Positions 1 to 6,571 of a stretch of DNA of 10,237 bases are shown here, one piece after another. Under the pieces are notes generated by a model. The model saw only the letters and a list, made by a program, of their open reading frames with translations, was not told the DNA's origin and searched no databases. Position numbers and translations under genes: made by a program. Position 1 is the first letter of the stretch, and each line of letters opens with the position of its first letter. Source of the stretch: Ruminococcoides intestinihominis (GTDB lineage: Bacteria > Bacillota > Clostridia > Oscillospirales > Acutalibacteraceae); contig NZ_JBBMEY010000054.1 in assembly GCF_040096285.1 (NCBI RefSeq), forward strand, positions 1-10,237. Direction: 5' to 3'.

Positions 1-103
1 TCTAAATCAATTTTTTAATCATCTAAATCAATTTTTTAATCATCTAAATCAATTTTTTAATCATCTAAATCAATTTTTTAATCATCTAAATCAATTTTAA
101 ATC
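1..103. repeat. 21-bp tandem direct repeat, about 4.8 copies
   Basis: Four perfect 21-bp units (1-21, 22-42, 43-63, 64-84) are followed by a fifth that has lost two T residues and decays by about 103. Each unit begins TCTAAATCAA, carries a run of six T and ends AATCA. The array touches the window edge, so the true copy number is unknown. The T runs (11-16, 32-37, 53-58, 74-79) recur every 21 bp, two helical turns, and each is preceded by AA to make an AATTTTTT tract. Phased tracts of this kind are known to curve DNA, so intrinsic bending is inferred. No spacers separate the units, so this is not a CRISPR array. It lies past the 3' end of the Na/Pi transporter gene; function is unknown. Confidence 0.95.
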
Positions 104-218
104 TATTTAAACTGACATCACTATAAAATGACAATCAACTTAAAGTTAACTAAATATCTATTTCCTTTCAGCACAAGGGAGTTTTAAATAAAATATCAAG
201 TTATATAGAATTTAAAAA
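104..218. other. Non-coding gap downstream of the Na/Pi transporter gene
   Basis: This AT-rich stretch between the tandem repeat and the stop codon at 219 has no convincing ORF and no strong terminator. A weak imperfect stem, CCTTT-cagcac-AAGGG (164-179), is present. Its reverse complement contains CTCCCTTGTG, the same ten bases found in the hairpin at 10177-10197, so it may be a decayed copy of that repeat (weak inference). Confidence 0.4.
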
Positions 219-1964
219 TTAAGCGATTGCATATTTATCGTAATACTTTTCATACTTTTCTTGGAACAGAGGGTTTGACTTCTTTAGGTACTTACTTTGT
301 TCATGAATACCCATACTTTCTCTATTTGCTTCAATAATGCAAAGTGCAATGTTGTTGCAATGGTCAGAAACTCTTTCAAGAATTGTTGTAACATCTGATA
401 GGATAAAGCCCATTTCAATAGTACAACCTTTGTTCTGTAATCTCTTAATATGGTTCTTCTGAAGTTGATTCTTCAGTTCATCAATAACTTCTTCAAGTGG
501 ACCGATTTCTGCTGCTGACCTTAAGTCATCATCAGTTAAAGTCTTTAAAGTGTAGTTAATGATTTCCTCAACTGCACAGTACATTTGTTTAATTTCTTTC
601 TTTGCAGTATCTGAGAAAGTTAAACTTTTCTCATCAATTTCTCTTGCTGAACTCATTAGTCCTACTGCATGGTCGGAAATTCTCTCCAGGTCACCGATTA
701 AGTGAAGATACTTTGATACTGTTAAGTTATCCTTATCAGTTAAACTTTGAGCCGATAAACCAAGTAGATAGTTACCGATATCATCTTCCAGCTTATCAAC
801 TTTCTTTTCTGAATTTCTAATTTCTTCTGCAATATTTTGGTCATATTTATTTATTAATGAATATGCACTTTTTATTGATGTAAATGCTTCTGTTGCCATT
901 TGAACAACAACCTTTGAGCAGTTTTCAATAGCTACTGCCGGAGTTGCATATAGTCTTTTATCAAGAGTCTTAATCTTCTGTTCCTTGTGATTATCTCTAA
1001 CAATAATACAAGCTAACTTTTCTAACTGCTTAGTTAATGGTAGGAATGTTAAAGTACATAGAACATTAAATACTGTGTGTACAATAGCAATACCCATTAC
1101 GCCGATTTGGTTGGCTAAGAAATCAAAATGTACAAACATATTCAGAACTTCAAATACAGTTAGCCAAATAATTGTACCACCAATGTTAAAGCATAGATGA
1201 ACTACTGCTGCTCTCTTAGCACCTTTGTTTGCACCGATTGAAGAAATTAGTGCAGTTACACAAGTACCGATGTTCTGACCCATAATAATAGGAATAGCAG
1301 AACCAAATGTGATTTGACCTGTTGAACTTAGTGCCTGAAGAATACCAACTGATGCTGATGAACTCTGAATAACTGCAGTAAGAATTGCACCTGCTAATAC
1401 ACCAAGAACAGGGTTTGTGAACATTAATAGAATGTCCTGAAATTCCGGTACATCCTTAAGTGGTGCAACTGCATCACTCATTGATTCCATACCAAACATT
1501 AGGACTGCAAAGCCTAGAAGAATTTGTCCAACATCCTTACTTTTATTACTCTTTAGGAACATATAAAGGATAATACCTACAAGGGCAAGGATTGGTGTAA
1601 ATGAACTTGGCTTTAGTAGGCTAACGAAGATGTTATCACTCTCTATACCTGTTAAACTAAGTATCCATGAAGTAACTGTTGTACCAATGTTAGCACCCAT
1701 AATAACGCTGATGGCTTGTCTTAGCACCATAATACCGGAGTTTACGAAACCAACAACCATAACTGTTGTTGCTGAACTAGACTGGATTACTGCTGTAACG
1801 GCAAGACCAAGCAAAAAACCTTTCCACTTATTAGAGGTCATTCTTGCCAGGATAGATTCTAGCTTACCACCTGCTCTTTTCTCAAGTGCATCTCCCATAA
1901 ATTGCATACCAAAAAGAAAAAGTGCAAGTCCACCAATTAGATTTAATATGTTTAGAATACCCAT
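219..1964 (-). CDS. Na/Pi-cotransporter family protein with C-terminal PhoU domain (NptA/YjbB type)
   Basis: Predicted inner-membrane sodium-dependent phosphate carrier of the SLC34/NptA family. The N-terminal ~320 residues are hydrophobic and contain the family's two inverted QSSS repeats: QSSSATT at about residues 61-67 and QSSSASV at about 200-206. Each is followed by a glycine-rich segment (MGANIGTTVTS, MGQNIGTCVTA). Residues ~348-563 form a PhoU-like helical domain with the paired motifs DLERISDHA and ILERVSDHC. An in-frame ATG lies at 1985, but the one at 1964 is preferred. AGGAG at 1973-1977 sits 8 nt before it, the protein then begins MGILNILNL, and candidate -10 boxes overlap or nearly reach the upstream ATG. 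That gives 581 residues, typical of the family. The gene follows the pst-phoU operon but is separated by a terminator and has its own Pho-box-like repeats. Substrate is inferred from family and context; some members act in phosphate export. Confidence 0.93.
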   Translation of the reverse strand: MGILNILNLIGGLALFLFGMQFMGDALEKRAGGKLESILARMTSNKWKGFLLGLAVTAVIQSSSATTVMVVGFVNSGIMVLRQAISVIMGANIGTTVTSWILSLTGIESDNIFVSLLKPSSFTPILALVGIILYMFLKSNKSKDVGQILLGFAVLMFGMESMSDAVAPLKDVPEFQDILLMFTNPVLGVLAGAILTAVIQSSSASVGILQALSSTGQITFGSAIPIIMGQNIGTCVTALISSIGANKGAKRAAVVHLCFNIGGTIIWLTVFEVLNMFVHFDFLANQIGVMGIAIVHTVFNVLCTLTFLPLTKQLEKLACIIVRDNHKEQKIKTLDKRLYATPAVAIENCSKVVVQMATEAFTSIKSAYSLINKYDQNIAEEIRNSEKKVDKLEDDIGNYLLGLSAQSLTDKDNLTVSKYLHLIGDLERISDHAVGLMSSAREIDEKSLTFSDTAKKEIKQMYCAVEEIINYTLKTLTDDDLRSAAEIGPLEEVIDELKNQLQKNHIKRLQNKGCTIEMGFILSDVTTILERVSDHCNNIALCIIEANRESMGIHEQSKYLKKSNPLFQEKYEKYYDKYAIA

Positions 1965-1985
1965 ACTCATTTCTCCTATTTTCAT

Positions 1986-2057
1986 ATTATCTTCATTCTA
2001 ACAGTACAATGTAAAATATAAGTTTTGCAGAATGTTAAATCTATGTTAAATGTTAAA
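1986..2057 (-). promoter_or_regulatory. Putative Pho-regulated promoter of the Na/Pi transporter gene
   Basis: Reading the minus strand, TTTAAC occurs at 2057-2052, 2050-2045 and 2039-2034, and TTTTACA at 2016-2010. The second and third are 11 bp apart, and the fourth lies 23 bp further on, about two turns. This resembles the Firmicute PhoP box, direct TTNACA-type repeats at ~11-bp period. Candidate -10 hexamers are TAGAAT (1995-2000) and GATAAT (1986-1991). Neither has a good -35, as expected for an activator-dependent promoter. The regulator is inferred; the repeats are seen directly. Confidence 0.6.
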
Positions 2058-2084
2058 TTTATTTTAGAATTTTTTAATATTATT

Positions 2085-2122
2085 TAAAAATAAAGAAAAG
2101 GCAACCCAAATTTTGGATTGCC
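2085..2122 (-). terminator. Rho-independent terminator of the pst-phoU operon
   Basis: On the minus strand the RNA forms GGCAAUCCAAA / UUUGGGUUGCC (2122-2100, one G-U pair), followed by a T-rich tail (TTTTCTTTATTTTT). The mismatch is a wobble pair only on the minus strand, which supports that orientation. It lies 35 nt past the phoU stop and isolates the operon from the Na/Pi transporter gene. Confidence 0.85.
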
Positions 2123-2156
2123 TCTCTAAATGAGTAAGGGAAAATTAATAAAAAAG

Positions 2157-2813
2157 TTAATTCATATCCTTGTGAACACCTGTAATTGAATAAACAACCC
2201 ATTCTGCAATATTTACTGAGTGGTCACCTATTCTTTCAAGATACTTTGCAACCATTAGTAGGTCAACACAAAGTTCAGCATCTATATTACTTTGAATCAT
2301 CTGAATAAGTTCAATCTTAACTTTATCAAAGTAGTTGTCAATAATATCATCATCAAGAATAGCACTTTGTGCCATTTCAAGGTTCTTTTCTGAGAATGAT
2401 GTTACTGCTTTCTTTACAAGGTCAATAGTAGCCTTGAACATATCCTTTAGGTGAATTTTTCCGTTAAATTCACAGTTATTAATATATCCTGAAAGTTCAG
2501 TAATATCTGAGGCTTGGTCACCGATTCTCTCCATATCGGAAATTAGCTTTAGTGCAGAGGAAACTGTTCTTAAGTCACTGGCTACAGGTTGCTGATGAAG
2601 TAAAAGTTCCATACATAGCTTTTCGATATAGTCTTCACTATGGTTAATTTCTTTTTCATAGAAATTTACATTCTTTGCATATTCCTTAATTTTATCAGCA
2701 TTATCTCCAACAACAGTCTGAGATGCATTTTCAATTGCCTTTTCACATAAGCTACCCATATACTTTACGCTTGAATATAGGTCTTCAAGTTGTTTGTTAA
2801 AGTTATCTCTCAT
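2157..2813 (-). CDS. phoU: Phosphate signalling protein PhoU
   Basis: Cytoplasmic regulator that links the Pst transporter to the phosphate two-component system and keeps the Pho response off when phosphate is plentiful. The 218-residue length is standard. Two three-helix repeats are visible, each with the metal-binding PhoU signature: DMERIGDQASDI at about residues 93-104 and LERIGDHSVNIAEW at 192-205. The start codon is 2 nt after the pstB stop, and GGA 5 nt upstream may serve as a weak binding site, so translational coupling to pstB is likely. As last gene of pst-phoU it is followed by a terminator. A second PhoU domain is fused to the neighbouring Na/Pi transporter, so the locus encodes two PhoU modules. 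Confidence 0.96.
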   Translation of the reverse strand: MRDNFNKQLEDLYSSVKYMGSLCEKAIENASQTVVGDNADKIKEYAKNVNFYEKEINHSEDYIEKLCMELLLHQQPVASDLRTVSSALKLISDMERIGDQASDITELSGYINNCEFNGKIHLKDMFKATIDLVKKAVTSFSEKNLEMAQSAILDDDIIDNYFDKVKIELIQMIQSNIDAELCVDLLMVAKYLERIGDHSVNIAEWVVYSITGVHKDMN

Positions 2814-2815
2814 AA

Positions 2816-3565
2816 TTATCCGAACCTTCCTGAAATATAATCTTCTGTTTTCTTATTCTTTGGTGTTGAGAAAATCTGATGTGTGTCACCATATTCAACA
2901 ACCTCACCAAGTAGGAAAAATGCAGTTTTGTCAGAAATTCTGGCTGCTTGTTGCATTGAGTGAGTAACAATAACAATTGTGTATTTGTCCTTAAGTTCAA
3001 GTGTTAAGTCCTCAATCTTTGATGTTGAGATTGGGTCAAGGGCTGATGTAGGTTCATCCATTAGGATTACTTCCGGATTAACTGTTAAGGCTCTGGCAAT
3101 ACATAGTCTTTGTTGCTGACCACCTGAAAGTGCAAGTGCTGACTTCTTTAACTTATCCTTAACTTCATCCCACAAAGCAGCTTGTCGTAAAGTTGTTTCT
3201 ACAATTTCGTTAAGTTCACTTTTCTTTCTGATACCATGAGTAATAGGACCATAAGTTAGGTTATCGTAAATACTCATTGGAAATGGGTTTGGATGCTGAA
3301 AAACCATACCTACTCTTTTTCTAAGAGTGTTAACATCAATATCTTTAAAAATGTCTTGACCGTCTAAAAGCACCTGACCCTCAATCTTGCAACCTTCTAC
3401 AAGGTCATTCATTCTGTTAAGTGTCTTTAGTACAGTTGATTTACCACAACCGGATGGTCCAATAAAAGAGGTAATTTTGTTTTGTTCAATACCAAGGTTA
3501 ATACCCTTGATAGCCTTGAAATCTCCATAATGAAGTACAAGGTCATTTATATCAAATTTGTTCAT
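2816..3565 (-). CDS. pstB: Phosphate ABC transporter ATP-binding protein PstB
   Basis: ATPase subunit that powers phosphate import through PstC-PstA on the cytoplasmic face. All ABC motifs are intact: Walker A GPSGCGKST (36-44), Q-loop in VFQHPNPFP (Q90), signature LSGGQQQR (146-153), Walker B VILMDE (166-171) followed by PTSALDP, and switch histidine in VTHS (H202). The FQHPNPFPMSIYDN segment is characteristic of PstB among ABC ATPases. The 249-residue length is normal. The start has AAGGAG 5 nt upstream, and that site overlaps the pstA stop codon (TAAGGAG), which implies tight coupling. The gene is co-transcribed with pstA upstream and phoU downstream. Confidence 0.98.
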   Translation of the reverse strand: MNKFDINDLVLHYGDFKAIKGINLGIEQNKITSFIGPSGCGKSTVLKTLNRMNDLVEGCKIEGQVLLDGQDIFKDIDVNTLRKRVGMVFQHPNPFPMSIYDNLTYGPITHGIRKKSELNEIVETTLRQAALWDEVKDKLKKSALALSGGQQQRLCIARALTVNPEVILMDEPTSALDPISTSKIEDLTLELKDKYTIVIVTHSMQQAARISDKTAFFLLGEVVEYGDTHQIFSTPKNKKTEDYISGRFG

Positions 3566-3574
3566 TATTTCTCC

Positions 3575-4414
3575 TTATTTCTTTGCAAGTTTCTTTGCAA
3601 TAAAGTTTGATAGTGCGTTGATACCAACAACAAGTAGTAAAAGTATAACTGCAGTTGCATAGGCTTGGTTTGTGAATAAACCTTCTGACAACAAGCAATA
3701 TAGGTGAACCGACAATGTTCTTGCAGAGTCTGTAAGGCTTGTTGCAGTTTCTGCTACTGTACCTGATGTGTAGATAAGTGCTGCAGTTTCACCGACAATT
3801 CTACCGATTGCCAGAATAACACCTGAAAGAATACCCGGAATTGCAGTTGGCACAATAATCTTAAAAATTGTTCTTATTTTACCTGCACCTAAGCCGAAAG
3901 AACCCTCTCTGTATGAATTAGGTACTGCAAGTAGTGCCTCTTCTGTTGTTCTGATAATCGTTGGAAGAACCATCATTACAAGTGTAAGTACACCGGCTAT
4001 CATTGAGTAACCCCAACCTAAAGCAATAACAAATGCTAGGAATCCGAACAAACCAAATACAATGGAAGGAATACCGGCTAGAGTTTCTGTTGTAACTCTG
4101 ATAACTTTAACCAGCTTACTGCCTTTCTTAGCATATTCAACAAGATAAACTGCTGAGAAAATACCGATAGGTACTGCAATTAGCAGTGTTAGGAATGTAA
4201 TAAACACTGTGTTAAAGATTGATGGCAGCATGGACTGATTCTTGGAGTTGTAGTGTAAGCTAAACAAATCAGTTGTTAAGTTAGGGATACCGTTTACAAG
4301 TATGTAAATGATGATAAATATAATACTTGCCACAGTAATTATTGATGCAAGACCAATTAATATTAGTAGTACAAATGAAAGAGGGTGTTTTAAATATGTT
4401 TTTAGCTTGTCCAT
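3575..4414 (-). CDS. pstA: Phosphate ABC transporter permease PstA
   Basis: One of the two membrane subunits forming the phosphate channel. About six hydrophobic segments are visible (roughly residues 13-40, 66-92, 113-133, 138-155, 193-212, 253-272). The cytoplasmic EAA-type loop that contacts PstB is at about 159-189 (EALLAVPNSYREGSFGLGAGK...), and GRIVGETAALIYTSG is typical of PstA. The 279-residue length is normal. The ATG shares one base with the upstream pstC stop (TAATG at 4416-4412), and AAGGA lies 7 nt upstream, so pstC and pstA are probably translated in a coupled, roughly equimolar way. Confidence 0.97.
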   Translation of the reverse strand: MDKLKTYLKHPLSFVLLILIGLASIITVASIIFIIIYILVNGIPNLTTDLFSLHYNSKNQSMLPSIFNTVFITFLTLLIAVPIGIFSAVYLVEYAKKGSKLVKVIRVTTETLAGIPSIVFGLFGFLAFVIALGWGYSMIAGVLTLVMMVLPTIIRTTEEALLAVPNSYREGSFGLGAGKIRTIFKIIVPTAIPGILSGVILAIGRIVGETAALIYTSGTVAETATSLTDSARTLSVHLYCLLSEGLFTNQAYATAVILLLLVVGINALSNFIAKKLAKK

Positions 4415-5265
4415 TATTTATCCTTCTTTCTTATTACTATTGAGAAACATATGTTAATGATTAAGATAAACACAAACAGTACAACTGCTGTTGCAATAAG
4501 TGCCTCTCTGTGCAAACCTTCTGCATATGCCATCTCCATAACGATGTTACTTGTAAGTGTTCTGACACCACTTGTAATGCTCTTTGGCATAATTGCCTGG
4601 TTACCGGCTACCATTACAACTGCCATTGTTTCACCGATAGCTCTACCGATACTTAGGATAATACCCGACATAATACCACTTTTTGCTGCCGGTATAACTG
4701 TCCTAAAGATACTTCTTTCTTTTGTTGCACCAAGTGCCAAAGAACCCTCAAAGTACATATTGGGTACTGCTCTGATGGAAGATTCTGTTGTGTTAATAAT
4801 TGTTGGCAAAATCATAATGCCAAGTAGAATTGATGCAGTTAAGATACCTTTACCACTTGTATGGGTTAGCTCCTGAATAATTGGAACTACAACCACCAAG
4901 CAGAAAAAGCCATAAACAACTGATGGAATACTTGCCAGTAGGTTAATAAGTGGCTTAATTACTTTATAAATTTTCTTAGGACAATAACAAGCTAAGAATA
5001 CTGCAGTCAAAATACCGATAGGAACACCGATTACAATTGCTCCGGCAGTAACATAAATACTTGCTACAATCATTGGGAAGATGCCAAACTCCCCTGAGTT
5101 AGGTCTCCAATGTGTACCGAATATAAAGTCCGTAAAACCAATTTTGCCTATTGCAGGAACACCATTTGCAAAGATAAAAATACAAATTACTGCAACTGCT
5201 AAAATTGAAATACAAGCACACAATAGAAACAGAATTTTCATTAGGACTTCTTTTACATTACTCAA
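4414..5265 (-). CDS. pstC: Phosphate ABC transporter permease PstC (TTG start)
   Basis: Partner of PstA in the membrane channel. Hydrophobic segments appear at about residues 8-33, 64-92, 106-130, 140-158, 195-220 and 256-277. The EAA loop is at 161-191 (ESSIRAVPNMYFEGSLALGATKERS), and GRAIGETMAVVMVAGN (207-222) is a PstC hallmark. The chosen start is TTG at 5265, because GGAG at 5273-5276 sits 7 nt before it. The first in-frame ATG (5241) has no such site and would begin at the first membrane helix. The resulting 283 residues are slightly short but within range. A stem-loop separates this gene from pstS, so pstC-pstA-pstB-phoU may be expressed below pstS. Confidence 0.96.
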   Translation of the reverse strand: MSNVKEVLMKILFLLCACISILAVAVICIFIFANGVPAIGKIGFTDFIFGTHWRPNSGEFGIFPMIVASIYVTAGAIVIGVPIGILTAVFLACYCPKKIYKVIKPLINLLASIPSVVYGFFCLVVVVPIIQELTHTSGKGILTASILLGIMILPTIINTTESSIRAVPNMYFEGSLALGATKERSIFRTVIPAAKSGIMSGIILSIGRAIGETMAVVMVAGNQAIMPKSITSGVRTLTSNIVMEMAYAEGLHREALIATAVVLFVFILIINICFSIVIRKKDK

Positions 5266-5276
5266 ACTAATTCTCC
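5263..5276 (-). promoter_or_regulatory. Ribosome binding site that fixes the TTG start of pstC
   Basis: On the minus strand GGAG (5276-5273) is followed by a 7-nt spacer and TTG (5265-5263). No in-frame ATG nearby has comparable spacing, so the non-ATG start is favoured. TTG starts often lower translation, which would suit a permease made in smaller amounts than its binding protein (inference). Confidence 0.7.
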
Positions 5277-5288
5277 GTTCTAAAGTTA

Positions 5289-5311
5289 TAGGCAGAGGTT
5301 AACTCTGCCTA
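5289..5311 (-). promoter_or_regulatory. Stem-loop between pstS and pstC
   Basis: A perfect 9-bp stem, TAGGCAGAG / CTCTGCCTA, with a 5-nt loop lies in the 62-nt gap between the pstS stop and the pstC start. The minus-strand sequence after it (ATAACTTTAG) is not U-rich, so it is not a full terminator. By analogy with other binding-protein transporter operons it may protect the pstS mRNA end or act as a processing site, giving more PstS than permease (inference). Confidence 0.7.
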
Positions 5312-5327
5312 AATGTTTCTTTCGATT

Positions 5328-6206
5328 TTACTTGATGTCGTCCCAAGAAGTTGTTTCGCCAAGATAAATTGACTTGATTTGGTCAGATGTTAGATTATCA
5401 ATTGAATTGTTTTTGTTAACGATTACTGCTATACCGTCCATAGCAATTTTCTTTGTTGCTAGAGTTTTTGCTTCGTCATCCTTTAGTTCACGAGATGACA
5501 TACCAATATCAACTGCTTTTTCTGTAGCTGACTGAATACCAGCTGTTGAACCTAATTCCTGAATTTCGATTGTTACACCGGGATTTAGCTTCTTGTATTC
5601 ATCAGCAATTACATTCATTAGAGGAGCAACTGATGTTGAACCGGCAACTGTGATTTTACCCTTTAGACCACTAGCCTTGTAAGATTTACCACTTTCTACT
5701 GAGATGTAACCTTCTTTATCAACTGTCTTTTGACCTTCGTCACTCATAATGAAGTTGATTAGGTCTTCAGCAAGTTTTGAAAGTTTACCGTCATAATAAC
5801 ATAGGTTAAATGGACGAGAGATTTTGTACTTACCACTCTTTACATTTTCAGCAGTACCTTCAACACCGTCAACTGTTACTTCCTTAACTGAGTCAGAAAG
5901 TGAACCTAGAGAAACATAACCGATTGCATTGTCGTTACCCTGAACTGTTGTCATCATAACTGATGTACTGTTTGTAATTTCAGCACTTTCTGTTGTTGCG
6001 TCATTTTCTTTGTCATCTACAATACCAAGTAGTTCTGTGAAAGCACCACGAGTACCTGAACCATCTTCTCTTGATACAACAGTAATGTCACCTGTTACTT
6101 TGTTACCATTACTACTGTCACTGCTACTGTTGTTTGAACTACCACAACCAACTAGTGAAATTGCAACTAAAGCAATTACCATAACTGAACATATTAACTT
6201 TTTCAT
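5328..6206 (-). CDS. pstS: Phosphate-binding lipoprotein PstS, circularly permuted
   Basis: Extracellular phosphate receptor of the Pst importer. Residues 1-20 are a lipoprotein signal peptide with lipobox LVGC; Cys21 would be lipidated, followed by a Ser/Asn/Gly-rich tether to about 38. Residues 38-172 match what is normally the second half of PstS: VVSREDGSGTRGAF (43-56), NAIGYVSLGSL (93-103), a VDGVEGTAENVKSGKY segment (112-127), then FIMSDEGQK...GYISV. Residues 183-292 match the normal first half: ITVAGSTSVAPLM (185-197), LGSTAG (218-223), VDIGMSSREL (232-241), MDGIAVIVN (256-264), LTSDQIKSIYLGETTSWDD (272-290). The protein stops just after the WDDI motif that usually leads straight into the SREDGSGTR strand. 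Both binding loops are kept (R46, S50, G51, T52; S190-S192; D233), so function is probably retained. The 292-residue length is normal. GAGGT lies 10 nt before the ATG, a slightly long spacing. Confidence 0.93.
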   Translation of the reverse strand: MKKLICSVMVIALVAISLVGCGSSNNSSSDSSNGNKVTGDITVVSREDGSGTRGAFTELLGIVDDKENDATTESAEITNSTSVMMTTVQGNDNAIGYVSLGSLSDSVKEVTVDGVEGTAENVKSGKYKISRPFNLCYYDGKLSKLAEDLINFIMSDEGQKTVDKEGYISVESGKSYKASGLKGKITVAGSTSVAPLMNVIADEYKKLNPGVTIEIQELGSTAGIQSATEKAVDIGMSSRELKDDEAKTLATKKIAMDGIAVIVNKNNSIDNLTSDQIKSIYLGETTSWDDIK

Positions 6207-6259
6207 TTTTTCTTTTACCTCTTTTTTAATTTAGATTTTATCTTTTCTGTACCTCTCAA

Positions 6260-6346
6260 GTACAACTTTATCTTACTATTACTTTGTTAAATCAAAAATC
6301 TAAGAAAAGTTAAATGTAAATTTATTTTTGTTAAGTTATGTTAAAT
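6260..6346 (-). promoter_or_regulatory. Putative PhoP/PhoB box array and promoter of pstS
   Basis: On the minus strand, TTTAACA-like half-sites appear at 6345-6340 (TTTAAC), 6335-6330 (CTTAAC), 6321-6316 (ATTTAC), 6314-6309 (TTTAAC) and 6291-6286 (TTTAAC). Most start 10-11 or 21-23 bp apart, so they lie on one helical face. The first pair reads TTTAACATAACTTAACA, closely matching TTTAACATAGATTTAACA upstream of the Na/Pi gene. This fits the direct-repeat PhoP box of Firmicutes. GATAAA (6272-6267) is a plausible -10, with the last half-site lying where the -35 would be. A second option is TTGTAC-17-GATAAA nearer the gene. Confidence 0.65.
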
Positions 6347-6394
6347 CTTTCCCCATAAAATTTCACAATCCCACACCTTTCGACATTTTATATA

Positions 6395-6431
6395 AAATAA
6401 AAAATAGCCTAGATAAATTCTAAGCTATTTT
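6395..6431 (-). terminator. Terminator downstream of nfo
   Basis: A 13-bp stem (arms 6401-6413 and 6419-6431, loop of 5) has its only imperfection as a U-G pair on the minus strand and a C-A mismatch on the plus strand. The minus-strand continuation is T-rich (TTTTTTATTTTATA). It would end sfsA-nfo transcripts after about 140 nt of 3' untranslated sequence and insulate the pstS promoter. Confidence 0.65.
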
Positions 6432-6440
6432 ACTTTAAGG

Positions 6441-6565
6441 TTTTTAATTTTGTCTGTGGGTTAATATAAGTTTCATTAATTTATTTTTTATTTTGATTGT
6501 AGGCTAAGGTTAATCAGTTCTACAAATTTTATTTTTCATCTTAACCCACAAACAAAATTTAAAAA
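6441..6565. repeat. ~125-bp element bounded by ~24-bp inverted repeats
   Basis: The left arm (6441-6464) ends inward in CTGTGGGTTAA; the right arm (6541-6565) starts with TTAACCCACA. They are reverse complements over about 24 positions, with one substitution and one single-base indel. The 76-bp interior has no ORF but contains a nested 6-bp stem, TTGTAG (6497-6502) / CTACAA (6520-6525). The layout resembles a miniature inverted-repeat element, or an RNA that folds into one long hairpin in the 3' region of nfo. No clear target-site duplication flanks it, so mobility is not shown. Confidence 0.7.
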
Positions 6566-6571
6566 GAAAAA

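Noticed and set aside
1..103. CRISPR array
   Set aside because: Units are contiguous 21-mers with no spacers and no cas genes nearby.
141..160. TTAAC-containing sequence past the Na/Pi gene as a third Pho box
   Set aside because: Only one good half-site with no regular 11-bp repetition, and no gene in the window starts beyond it.
4451..4876. Plus-strand ORF of 141 codons inside pstC (and similar opposite-strand ORFs in the Na/Pi, pstS, nfo and sfsA genes)
   Set aside because: Shadow frames of well-supported genes; products are low-complexity or hydrophobic by complementarity and match no family I recognise.
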